Assembly (NCBI GenBank): GCA_013911345.1
Contig: JACETJ010000103.1
Coordinates: forward strand, 1 to 5,649
DNA: 5,649 bases
DNA from: Congregibacter sp.
GTDB lineage: Bacteria; Pseudomonadota; Gammaproteobacteria; Pseudomonadales; Halieaceae
Direction of reading: 5' to 3'
In this document: piece by piece, positions 1-5,484 of the stretch
Numbering within the stretch: the first letter of the stretch is position 1
How the letters are laid out: each line of letters begins with the position of its first letter
Program-made: the position numbers and the translations under genes
The notes under the pieces: generated by a model
Database searches by the model: none
What the model was told of the DNA's origin: nothing
Seen by the model: the letters and a program-made list of their open reading frames with translations, nothing else

Positions 1-378
1 CTCGACCAGCAGGTCGCGGAGATTCGTGATTTACAGCGCAAACGCAATCAGTTGATAGAGCGGATGAGGGTCATACAAGCCCTGCAAGGTAACCGTCCTG
101 TGATTGTCAGGCTATTGGATCAGCTGGTCAGGACTGTACCGGACGGTGTGTTTTACACCTCGCTTGAAACCAAAGCCAATGTGGTGACGATAGAGGGAGT
201 GGCTGAGTCAAACAATCGCGTTTCCAGTCTGATGCGGAGACTAGATGCCTCAGATTGGCTCGAGAATCCGAATCTGGATGCGGTGCAGGCGGCGCCTGAT
301 TACGGCGATCAAGCGACGACCTTCAAACTGACTGTCGGCTTGCAGTTGCCCGAAGCGGCCCAGGAGCTGTCGCTATGA
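1..378 (+). CDS. pilN: PilN, type IV pilus inner-membrane alignment protein (C-terminal part; 5' end outside window)
   Basis: The reading frame is open from base 1, so the gene is cut by the window edge; 125 residues and a TGA stop are visible. PilN is usually about 190-200 residues, so roughly the first 65-75 are missing, including the cytoplasmic PilM-binding motif and the membrane helix. The visible part starts in a charged coiled-coil-like segment (LDQQVAEIRDLQRKRNQL), then shows PilN-family features: RMRVIQALQGNRP (about residues 21-33), RTVPDGVFYTSL (44-55), SNNRVSSLMRRL (70-81) and SDWLENPNL (84-92). These belong to the periplasmic ferredoxin-like fold that pairs with PilO. A TTG at 52 could be read as a start but lies in the middle of conserved coding sequence. 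The stop overlaps the pilO start (ATGA, 375-378), suggesting translational coupling. The identification rests on motifs plus the following pilOPQ genes. Confidence 0.95.
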   Translation, partial: LDQQVAEIRDLQRKRNQLIERMRVIQALQGNRPVIVRLLDQLVRTVPDGVFYTSLETKANVVTIEGVAESNNRVSSLMRRLDASDWLENPNLDAVQAAPDYGDQATTFKLTVGLQLPEAAQELSL

Positions 379-995
379 ATTTTGCGGAGCAGTTCAAAGC
401 ACTAAACGAATTCGATCTGTCTGACCTAGATATGGAAAACATCGGTAGCTGGCCGATGGCACTGAAAGTAATCGTGCTGGCGTTGTTATACGCAGCGATC
501 CTTGTCGCCGGGTTCTATTTCCATGTCGACGATCTCAACAAGCGTCTCGGCGTTGTGGAGCAAGAAGAGCAAACCCTCAGACAGGATTTTGAGAAGAAAG
601 CGTTTGAGGCAGCCAATCTCGAGGCTTACAAAGCGCAGCTTGTCGAGATGGAGCAGCGTTTTGGCGCATTAGTCGCGCAACTTCCCTCGGAGACCGAAGT
701 GCCTGGCCTGCTCGAGGACATTACCGACAAAGGCGAGCTGAATGGCCTGAGCATCAAGCGAATCGACTTGCTCAGCGAGCAGGCCCAGACTTTTTATATT
801 GAGCTGCCCATTGCTATCGAGGCCGTAGGGTCCTATCACGATCTTGGCGCCTTTATTTCGGGAATGGCAGGGCTGCCCAGGATTGTCACGCTGCACGACT
901 TCGAGATCACGCTGGATGCTGATGCTGCGCCGATGCTTGAAATGAGCATTCTCGCTAAAACCTATCGTTACCGGGAGGAAAACGATGAGGTTTAA
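375..995 (+). CDS. pilO: PilO, type IV pilus inner-membrane alignment protein
   Basis: This 206-residue protein has the usual PilO length and layout. A short cytoplasmic N-terminus (1-28) with FDLSDLDMENIGSWP precedes one membrane helix (about 29-49, KVIVLALLYAAILVAGFYF). A periplasmic coiled coil follows (about 51-100), then the PilO hallmark LPSETEVPGLLEDI (103-116), then a ferredoxin-like domain (about 120-198) ending in a TYRY strand. By family knowledge PilO pairs with PilN in the inner membrane, and the pair contacts PilP to bridge the motor to the PilQ secretin. The ATG start overlaps the pilN stop and has AGGAG at 362-366, 8 bases upstream. The 3' end overlaps the probable pilP start by 11 bases. 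Nothing is broken or missing. Confidence 0.97.
   Translation: MNFAEQFKALNEFDLSDLDMENIGSWPMALKVIVLALLYAAILVAGFYFHVDDLNKRLGVVEQEEQTLRQDFEKKAFEAANLEAYKAQLVEMEQRFGALVAQLPSETEVPGLLEDITDKGELNGLSIKRIDLLSEQAQTFYIELPIAIEAVGSYHDLGAFISGMAGLPRIVTLHDFEITLDADAAPMLEMSILAKTYRYREENDEV
973..978 (+). promoter_or_regulatory. Strong ribosome binding site (GGGAGG) inside the end of pilO
   Basis: GGGAGG lies 6 bases before the ATG at 985 and is the best Shine-Dalgarno match near the start of pilP. It favours the 985 start over the in-frame ATG at 1012, which has only a weaker GGAG at 1001-1004, 7 bases upstream. Confidence 0.7.
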
Positions 996-1536
996 GGGAT
1001 GGAGCGAGCCGATGGAGCTGCGTGGACTCATTCTGCTGGTGCTAGTACCTTGGTTGGTGTCCTGTTCCGACAGTGGTGTTAGTGACCTGGATGCTTTTAT
1101 GACAGAAAAGCGGGCTCGACCGGGCGGGGTGATTGAGCCGATTCCCACGTTCAAGGCTTATGAACCATTTGCCTACGCAGCCACAACTCTGCGCAGCCCG
1201 TTTGATCGGCCCGTGGATATCAGGCAGTTGGCCGCATTGTCATCGCGCGTTGCGCTTAAGCCGGATAATAACCGTCCCAAAGAGTATCTGGAGCGCTTCA
1301 CGTTAGATTCACTGGTGATGGTGGGTTCTCTGGAGCGGAGTGGTCAGGACTGGACTTTGATGAAAGATCCCGACGGTGGTATTCACCGCGTTCAGGTAGG
1401 AAATTTCCTCGGGCGGGATCATGGCAAGATCGTAGAGATGGGCGACACGTTTGTTGCAGTAATCGAAATCGTCCCGGATGGAACCGAGGATGGCTGGGTA
1501 GAAAGGCCCAGAACAATTGAGCTCTCAGGGATGTGA
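985..1536 (+). CDS. pilP: PilP, type IV pilus periplasmic lipoprotein
   Basis: PilP is anchored by a lipid and binds both the PilN/PilO pair and the N-terminal N0 region of PilQ, linking the inner-membrane alignment complex to the secretin. The 183-residue protein has a lipoprotein signal (hydrophobic stretch about 15-24) ending in LVSC, so Cys27 would be the lipidated residue; Ser at +2 does not signal inner-membrane retention. Family features follow: DLDAFMTEKRARPGGVIEPIP (34-54) written as the PilP 'DL-AFM...ARP-G-IEP-P' pattern, YEPFAY (59-64), LRSPF (69-73), then the beta domain with GGIHRVQVGNFLGRDHGKI (131-149) and EIVPDG (161-166), WVERPR (171-176). Start 985 is chosen for its GGGAGG site and overlap with pilO. 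Start at 1012 (Met10) would give a more typical short signal, MELRGLILLVLVPWLVSC, without the acidic residue E8, and cannot be excluded. Confidence 0.95.
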   Translation: MRFKGWSEPMELRGLILLVLVPWLVSCSDSGVSDLDAFMTEKRARPGGVIEPIPTFKAYEPFAYAATTLRSPFDRPVDIRQLAALSSRVALKPDNNRPKEYLERFTLDSLVMVGSLERSGQDWTLMKDPDGGIHRVQVGNFLGRDHGKIVEMGDTFVAVIEIVPDGTEDGWVERPRTIELSGM

Positions 1537-1552
1537 GCGAGGGAGATAAGGC

Positions 1553-3679
1553 ATGATGAGAGCTTACCCATATGAACGCGCCGGCTTGTCTCCGACAGGA
1601 TGGATCGGCCTGCTGGCAGGTTGTTTTTGGAGCGTTGCGGCAATAGCCGAACCCGCGGTGATTGAAGATATTGCTTTCACCGCTCAACCCGGCGCTGGTT
1701 TGGAGGTGCGCCTGACCTTCAGCCAGCCCCCCTCTGCTGATATTGAGAGCTACACCATTGAGGATCCGGCAAGGATCGTTCTGGATTTTCCAGATACCCG
1801 AAGCGGACTGGATCAAAAGCGATATGCGGTGTCGCAAGCCAATGCGACCAGTGTGATGGTGCTGGAGTCGGGGGACCGCACGCGCATGATTGTTAATCTG
1901 GTCGATCTGGTGCCGTTTGAAAGTTCAGTGGCGGGGCGTCAGTTGACGCTGCAGGTGGGCCTCGATGACGGTCTGTCTGCCGCCTCCGGAGTGCCGGTTA
2001 CCGATATCCTTCGCACCGATGCCAACCGGGTCGAGCGGGTAGTCTCGGAAATTACAGATTTGGCCTTTCAGCGATCACCTGATGGTGAGGGTTTGTTGAT
2101 TCTGAGTCTGACCAATCCAGCCGTCGACGCGAGCATTTTCAGCGAGGGTGGTGATATTACGCTTCAGTTTATGAATACCAACGTGCGTGAGTCCTTGATC
2201 CGACGTTTCGATGTCACCGACTTCGCTACGCCGGTTCAGGGTATCGACGTCAGTACCACCGAGCGGGGTACGCGTCTGAAGCTGCGGGCCAACGGACTGT
2301 TCGATTACCTCGCTTATCAGACGGGCAGCGAATATATCCTGGCCGTGGCCGCGCTCAGTGAGGATGAAAAGCGGGAGCGGCTTAATGAATTTGATTATGT
2401 GGGTGACCGCATTTCACTGAACTTTCAAAATATTGAGGTCCGGGCGGTGCTGCAGCTGATTGCTGACTTTACCGAGCTCAATTTGGTGGCATCCGACTCC
2501 GTGACTGGGAGCATTACCTTGCGTCTGCAGAACGTGCCCTGGGATCAGGCGCTCGATCTAGTGCTTAAGACAAGAGGGCTTGATAGTCGACAGATTGGTA
2601 ATGTTTTGATGGTTGCCCCGGCTCAGGAGATCGCGGAGCGGGAGCGCCAAGAGATTGAAGCCAACAAGCAGCTCGCAGAGCTGGCGCCCCTGCAGTCGGA
2701 GTTCATTCGTATTCGCTATGCAAAAGCCGTCGACGTGGTAACGCTGTTTGAGGCAGGCTCCGAGGAGGGCGGGTCACTGATTTCCGAGCGCGGTTCAGTC
2801 GTGGTCGATGAGCGAACCAACTCGATTGTAGTCACTGATACAGCTGCCAAATTGGCAGAAATTCGGGATCTGATTGAGAAGGTCGATATCCCCATCAGGC
2901 AGGTCATGATCGAGGCTCGCATTGTCATAGCTTCGTCAAATATTGATGAGCAGTTGGGAATTCGCTGGGGCGGTGGCTACCTCAACGTCGAAGGAGACAA
3001 GTTCACGTCCATCGCAGGAGATACGGCGAGCGTGACCAATTTGAATAACCAACTGATTGATGGTGGGCGGGTCAATATGCCGTCGGCACCCTTCGTCGAC
3101 CTTGGCGTTGCCGATGCCACCTCCGGGTTCGCAGTAGGGTTCACCTCTACCGATCTGTTCCTGACCGCCGAGCTATCGGCGCTTGAGGCGTCTGGCGAGG
3201 GTGAGGTTGTCTCGCAACCTAAGGTCATCACAGGCGACAAACAGAAAGCCAGTATTAAGTCGGGTACCGAGATCCCCTATCAGGAGGGCGCTGCCTCAGG
3301 CGCAACGACCACCGCATTTAAAGAGGCGGTCCTGAAACTCGATGTCACGCCCAACATCACGCCAGATGACCGTATTTTGCTGGACCTCGTGGTCAATCAG
3401 GACTCTCTCGGTGATTTGGTTCCCAGCGGCAATGGCGGGCTGATACCGACCATCAATACCACCGAATTGACCACGCAGGTATTGGTGGGTAACGGTGAGA
3501 CCGTCGTGCTGGGCGGGGTGTTCAAAAACGAGGAGCTGGTCAAAGTAGAAAAGGTGCCCTTGCTTGGCGACATCCCGTACCTAGGCAATCTGTTTAAGAG
3601 CACTGCTAACACCCAGCAAAAAACCGAAACGCTGATATTCATCACGCCCAGAATACTCTCTGAAGCGTTGGTGAACTGA
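1553..3679 (+). CDS. pilQ: PilQ, type IV pilus outer-membrane secretin
   Basis: PilQ forms the multimeric outer-membrane channel through which the type IV pilus is extended and retracted. The 708-residue protein shows the full domain order: an export signal (about 1-32, likely cleavage after AIA), two AMIN peptidoglycan-binding domains (about 34-136 and 160-268), an N0/STN domain (about 285-355, ISLNFQNIEVRAVLQLIADFT, with VPWDQALDLVL at 328-338), an N1/KH-like domain (about 382-447, with VVDERTNSIVVTDT at 417-430) and the secretin core (about 450-703). The core contains VSQPKVITGDKQKASIKSG (553-571), EIPYQEG (573-579), LDVTPNITPDD (596-606) and the secretin signature VPLLGDIPYLGNLFK (668-682), ending in TLIFITPRIL (693-702). 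The start ATG has GGGAG at 1541-1545, 7 bases upstream; a second ATG follows directly. An LAGC at 21-24 resembles a lipobox (see findings). It sits 16 bases after pilP and 11 before aroK. Confidence 0.98.
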   Translation: MMRAYPYERAGLSPTGWIGLLAGCFWSVAAIAEPAVIEDIAFTAQPGAGLEVRLTFSQPPSADIESYTIEDPARIVLDFPDTRSGLDQKRYAVSQANATSVMVLESGDRTRMIVNLVDLVPFESSVAGRQLTLQVGLDDGLSAASGVPVTDILRTDANRVERVVSEITDLAFQRSPDGEGLLILSLTNPAVDASIFSEGGDITLQFMNTNVRESLIRRFDVTDFATPVQGIDVSTTERGTRLKLRANGLFDYLAYQTGSEYILAVAALSEDEKRERLNEFDYVGDRISLNFQNIEVRAVLQLIADFTELNLVASDSVTGSITLRLQNVPWDQALDLVLKTRGLDSRQIGNVLMVAPAQEIAERERQEIEANKQLAELAPLQSEFIRIRYAKAVDVVTLFEAGSEEGGSLISERGSVVVDERTNSIVVTDTAAKLAEIRDLIEKVDIPIRQVMIEARIVIASSNIDEQLGIRWGGGYLNVEGDKFTSIAGDTASVTNLNNQLIDGGRVNMPSAPFVDLGVADATSGFAVGFTSTDLFLTAELSALEASGEGEVVSQPKVITGDKQKASIKSGTEIPYQEGAASGATTTAFKEAVLKLDVTPNITPDDRILLDLVVNQDSLGDLVPSGNGGLIPTINTTELTTQVLVGNGETVVLGGVFKNEELVKVEKVPLLGDIPYLGNLFKSTANTQQKTETLIFITPRILSEALVN
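2844..2858. repeat. 15-base palindrome CTGCCAA-A-TTGGCAG inside pilQ
   Basis: Two perfectly complementary 7-base arms (2844-2850 and 2852-2858) surround a single A. It falls in the pilQ codons for roughly residues 431-436 (AAKLAE), in the N1 domain. It has the shape of an operator half-site pair, but its position inside coding sequence makes a chance origin the default reading. Confidence 0.5.
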
Positions 3680-3690
3680 ACGGGTGGCCA

Positions 3691-4242
3691 GTGGCTGAGA
3701 ACGCCAGCGGCTTGCGACTGTATTTGATCGGGCCCATGGGTTCGGGCAAGTCGACCGTCGGCAAACACCTGGCTGAACTGCTGCATTGCCCCTTTGTTGA
3801 CTCCGATTCTGAGATTGAGTCACGAGCGGGAGCAGACATCCCCTGGATCTTTGATGTGGAGGGAGAGGCAGGTTTCCGCCGCCGTGAGACGGCGGTTTTA
3901 CAGGATCTCGCTCAGCAGCCTGAGGCGGTTATCGCCACCGGGGGTGGCGCCATCCTCGCCGATGAGAATCGACAGCTTATGTCGAACACAGGCACCATCG
4001 TGTTTTTGAATGTCTCGGTTGCGCAGCAACTGAAGCGCACGGGTTCCGGAGAGGGACGACCGTTATTGCAGGCGGGCGATCGCGAGGCCACATTAACGCG
4101 GCTGATGGCGGAGCGAGAACCGCTTTACAGGTCGCTTGCAGATGTCATGATCTCCGGGGGCGGCGCCAACGCGCGTAAGGTCGCCCGGCAAATTCACATG
4201 CAATTGTGCGAGCGTGGGCTGGTTCCCCGCGATGGCGCTTAA
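3691..4242 (+). CDS. aroK: Shikimate kinase (AroK)
   Basis: AroK transfers phosphate from ATP to the 3-hydroxyl of shikimate, the fifth step of chorismate synthesis, in the cytoplasm. The 183-residue protein is near the family's usual 170-180. Visible motifs: Walker A GPMGSGKST (14-22), the shikimate-binding DSD (37-39), IPWIFDVEGEAGFRRRE (50-66) with the substrate arginine R63, the GGG of ATGGGA (84-86), the lid arginine in GRPLL (R123), and the C-terminal RxPLY-type motif REPLY (142-146). All catalytic residues expected are present. The start is GTG: no other in-frame start lies between the preceding frame and the Walker A motif. GGGTGG at 3682-3687 is only 3 bases away, so initiation probably depends on coupling to pilQ, whose stop is 11 bases upstream. 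The N-terminus has a few residues more than the shortest homologues before the first strand (LRLYLIG). AroL is the alternative isozyme, but the pilQ-aroK-aroB context supports AroK. Confidence 0.97.
   Translation: MAENASGLRLYLIGPMGSGKSTVGKHLAELLHCPFVDSDSEIESRAGADIPWIFDVEGEAGFRRRETAVLQDLAQQPEAVIATGGGAILADENRQLMSNTGTIVFLNVSVAQQLKRTGSGEGRPLLQAGDREATLTRLMAEREPLYRSLADVMISGGGANARKVARQIHMQLCERGLVPRDGA
3879..3899 (+). other. Terminator-like GC hairpin within aroK
   Basis: CCGCCG (3879-3884), a 5-base loop TGAGA, and CGGCGG (3890-3895) form a perfect 6-bp GC stem, followed directly by TTTT (3896-3899). It lies over the codons for the RRRETAVL segment (about residues 63-70). The short T run and the conserved coding role argue against efficient termination, so it is listed as a structure and not as a terminator. 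Confidence 0.5.
3933..3949 (+). other. Perfect 7-bp hairpin within aroK
   Basis: CGCCACC (3933-3939) and GGTGGCG (3943-3949) are perfectly complementary around a GGG loop. The sequence encodes the conserved ATGGGA motif, so the repeat may be no more than a by-product of glycine and alanine codons. No T run follows. Confidence 0.45.
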
Positions 4243-4265
4243 CCGATAACTGAGAACTTTTGCGC

Positions 4266-5360
4266 ATGCCGGATGTTCTGCACACACTTGGGGTCGATCT
4301 CGCTTCGGTTGCCGACGATCGCAGCTATGATATTCACATCGGCCGCGGCCTGATTGGTGATGCCACAATCTGGCTCGCCGCCACACAAGGCCGCGGAGTC
4401 GTGCTGGTTACCGATGATCAGGTAGGACCGCTGTACGGCCCGACTGTTAAGGGTGCCTTGAGCGATGCGGCGCACATCACCGAGGTCGTGTTACCCGCTG
4501 GTGAAGCAAGCAAGCACCTCGACTCTGTGCAGAAAATTCTCGATGCGGCGCTCGCTGACCGTCACGAACGGCACAGCCTCTTTATCGCCTTGGGCGGAGG
4601 AGTGGTCGGAGATATGACGGGCTTTGCTGCGGCCTGCTTTTTGCGCGGCGCAGATTTTATTCAGGTGCCGACAACGCTGCTGGCACAGGTGGACTCTTCG
4701 GTCGGGGGCAAAACCGGGGTCAACCACAAGCTGGGTAAAAACCTGATCGGGGCTTTCCATCAGCCCAAGCAGGTGCTGATTGACCTCGATACCCTTGCCT
4801 CGCTGCCTGAGCGCGAGTTTTCGGCTGGGCTGGCTGAGGTAGTGAAGTACGGCCTGATTCGCGATGCGGAATTTTTCAGCTGGCTCATAGAGAACGTTGC
4901 AGCGCTCAAGGATCGTGACCCCGGTGTTGTGGCGCACGCCATTCAGCGCAGCTGCGCCATCAAAGCCGCTGTCGTGGCAGAAGATGAGCGCGAGGGCGGG
5001 GTGCGCGCGCACCTGAATTTCGGGCACACCTTTGGCCATGCCATCGAGCGTGTTCAAGGCTACGGAGAGTGGCTGCACGGTGAGGCAGTGGCCGCGGGCA
5101 TGGTGCTGGCCTGCCGACTTTCTGCTGCTGGGGGGCTTGATGCGAAGGTGGTAGACGAGCTGATCCGCTTTAATGAGGCGGTAGGTTTACCCGTATCGCC
5201 TCCAGCCGATGTCACGCCGCAAGCGCTACTCGCCGCGATGGGAAGCGATAAAAAAGTCACTGCAGGAAAAATTCGCTATATTTTGCTGCGTCAACTGGGT
5301 GAGGCGGCAGTGACAGAAGACGTCACAGAAGCCGATATTGCCCGCGTGATCGGCACCTGA
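4266..5360 (+). CDS. aroB: 3-dehydroquinate synthase (AroB)
   Basis: AroB converts DAHP to 3-dehydroquinate, the second shikimate-pathway step, using NAD+ and a divalent metal (Zn2+ or Co2+) in the cytoplasm. The 364-residue length is typical. The N-terminal nucleotide-binding domain has the GEASK motif (79-83) and GGGVVGD (110-116), followed by [29 protein letters not shown] (start at 125), with the substrate-site aspartate D143 and lysine K149, and N159 in GKNLIGAF. The C-terminal domain carries the metal ligands: E191 in AEVVKYG, H254 in [11 protein letters not shown], and H271 in LHGEAV. K194, H258 and R262 are other expected active-site residues in or near these motifs. The start is taken as ATG 4266; an in-frame TTG at 4260 would add two residues. 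Upstream GAGA (4252-4255) is a weak site for either, so coupling to aroK, which ends about 23 bases earlier, is likely. Confidence 0.97.
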   Translation: MPDVLHTLGVDLASVADDRSYDIHIGRGLIGDATIWLAATQGRGVVLVTDDQVGPLYGPTVKGALSDAAHITEVVLPAGEASKHLDSVQKILDAALADRHERHSLFIALGGGVVGDMTGFAAACFLRGADFIQVPTTLLAQVDSSVGGKTGVNHKLGKNLIGAFHQPKQVLIDLDTLASLPEREFSAGLAEVVKYGLIRDAEFFSWLIENVAALKDRDPGVVAHAIQRSCAIKAAVVAEDEREGGVRAHLNFGHTFGHAIERVQGYGEWLHGEAVAAGMVLACRLSAAGGLDAKVVDELIRFNEAVGLPVSPPADVTPQALLAAMGSDKKVTAGKIRYILLRQLGEAAVTEDVTEADIARVIGT

Positions 5361-5362
5361 TC

Positions 5363-5377
5363 GGCGACGTTATCGCC
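5363..5377 (+). other. Short hairpin just after aroB
   Basis: GGCGA (5363-5367) and TCGCC (5373-5377) are perfectly complementary around CGTTA, beginning three bases after the aroB stop. No T run follows, so it is not an intrinsic terminator by itself; it could protect the 3' end of the operon mRNA. A chance origin is possible at this length. Confidence 0.4.
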
Positions 5378-5379
5378 AA

Positions 5380-5408
5380 TTGAGCGCCTGTTTTCGGGCG
5401 TGTACACT
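5380..5408 (+). promoter_or_regulatory. Candidate sigma70 promoter for gltB
   Basis: TTGAGC (5380-5385, 4 of 6 to TTGACA) and TACACT (5403-5408, 4 of 6 to TATAAT) are separated by exactly 17 bases. Transcription would begin near 5414-5416, giving a leader of about 70 bases before gltB. The -10 element overlaps the 8-base palindrome GTGTACAC (5400-5407). The placement before a gene normally transcribed from its own promoter supports it; no other comparable pair was seen in the gap. Confidence 0.55.
5385..5400 (+). other. Hairpin CGCCTG-TTTT-CGGGCG, alternative to the downstream terminator stem
   Basis: CGCCTG (5385-5390) pairs with CGGGCG (5395-5400), with one T-G wobble, around a TTTT loop. 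Its right arm shares GGGCG with the left arm of the next hairpin (5396-5414), so in a read-through transcript from aroB the two folds exclude each other. Confidence 0.4.
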
Positions 5409-5421
5409 ACGCCCCCTTTTT
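5396..5421 (+). terminator. Candidate intrinsic terminator of the pil-aroK-aroB unit
   Basis: GGGCGTG (5396-5402) pairs with TACGCCC (5408-5414), six Watson-Crick pairs plus one G-T, around the loop TACAC. Two C residues and then TTTTT (5417-5421) follow. Stem, loop and T run fit a Rho-independent terminator about 36 bases after the aroB stop. The same bases contain the candidate -10 box for gltB, so either reading, or both, may hold. Confidence 0.45.
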
Positions 5422-5428
5422 GTTCTTG

Positions 5429-5440
5429 CCCCGAGAGGGG
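5429..5440 (+). other. Leader hairpin CCCC-GAGA-GGGG
   Basis: A 4-bp all-GC stem (5429-5432 with 5437-5440) closes a GAGA loop, which matches the stable GNRA tetraloop class. It would lie in the gltB leader, about 15 bases after the predicted transcript start. Confidence 0.4.
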
Positions 5441-5442
5441 TG

Positions 5443-5479
5443 GTTTCGCCGGTGTTGTGCGCCGGTTCAGAAGCGAAAC
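5443..5479 (+). other. gltB leader hairpin adjacent to the start codon
   Basis: GTTTCGC (5443-5449) and GCGAAAC (5473-5479) are perfectly complementary. The enclosed sequence also contains CGCCGGT twice (5447-5453 and 5460-5466), which allows an inner CGG/CCG pairing. The right arm ends 5 bases before the gltB ATG and covers part of the region where ribosomes would bind, where only a weak AGAAG (5469-5473) is seen. A role in translation control is inference only. Confidence 0.4.
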
Positions 5480-5484
5480 GGTTT

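Noticed and set aside
52..378. Treating TTG 52 as the true start of pilN
   Set aside because: The frame is open to base 1 and the upstream residues continue a coiled coil as expected for PilN; the gene is cut by the window edge.
669..1154. Minus-strand open frame (161 codons) across pilO/pilP
   Set aside because: It is antisense to two well-supported genes, has no recognisable domain, and crosses their junction.
1298..1837. Minus-strand open frame (179 codons) across pilP/pilQ
   Set aside because: It is antisense to pilP and the start of pilQ, with low-complexity translation and no domain.
2852..2868. TTGGCAG as a sigma54 -24 element
   Set aside because: The required GC at -12 spacing is missing downstream, and it lies deep inside pilQ.
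3467..3495. Internal promoter for aroK (TTGACC in pilQ)
   Set aside because: The -35-like box is good, but the bases 17 positions later (TAACGG) are a poor -10 match.
4491..5078. Long minus-strand open frame (195 codons)
   Set aside because: It lies wholly opposite aroB, whose catalytic motifs are intact, and its translation shows no recognisable domain; it is a shadow of GC-rich coding sequence.
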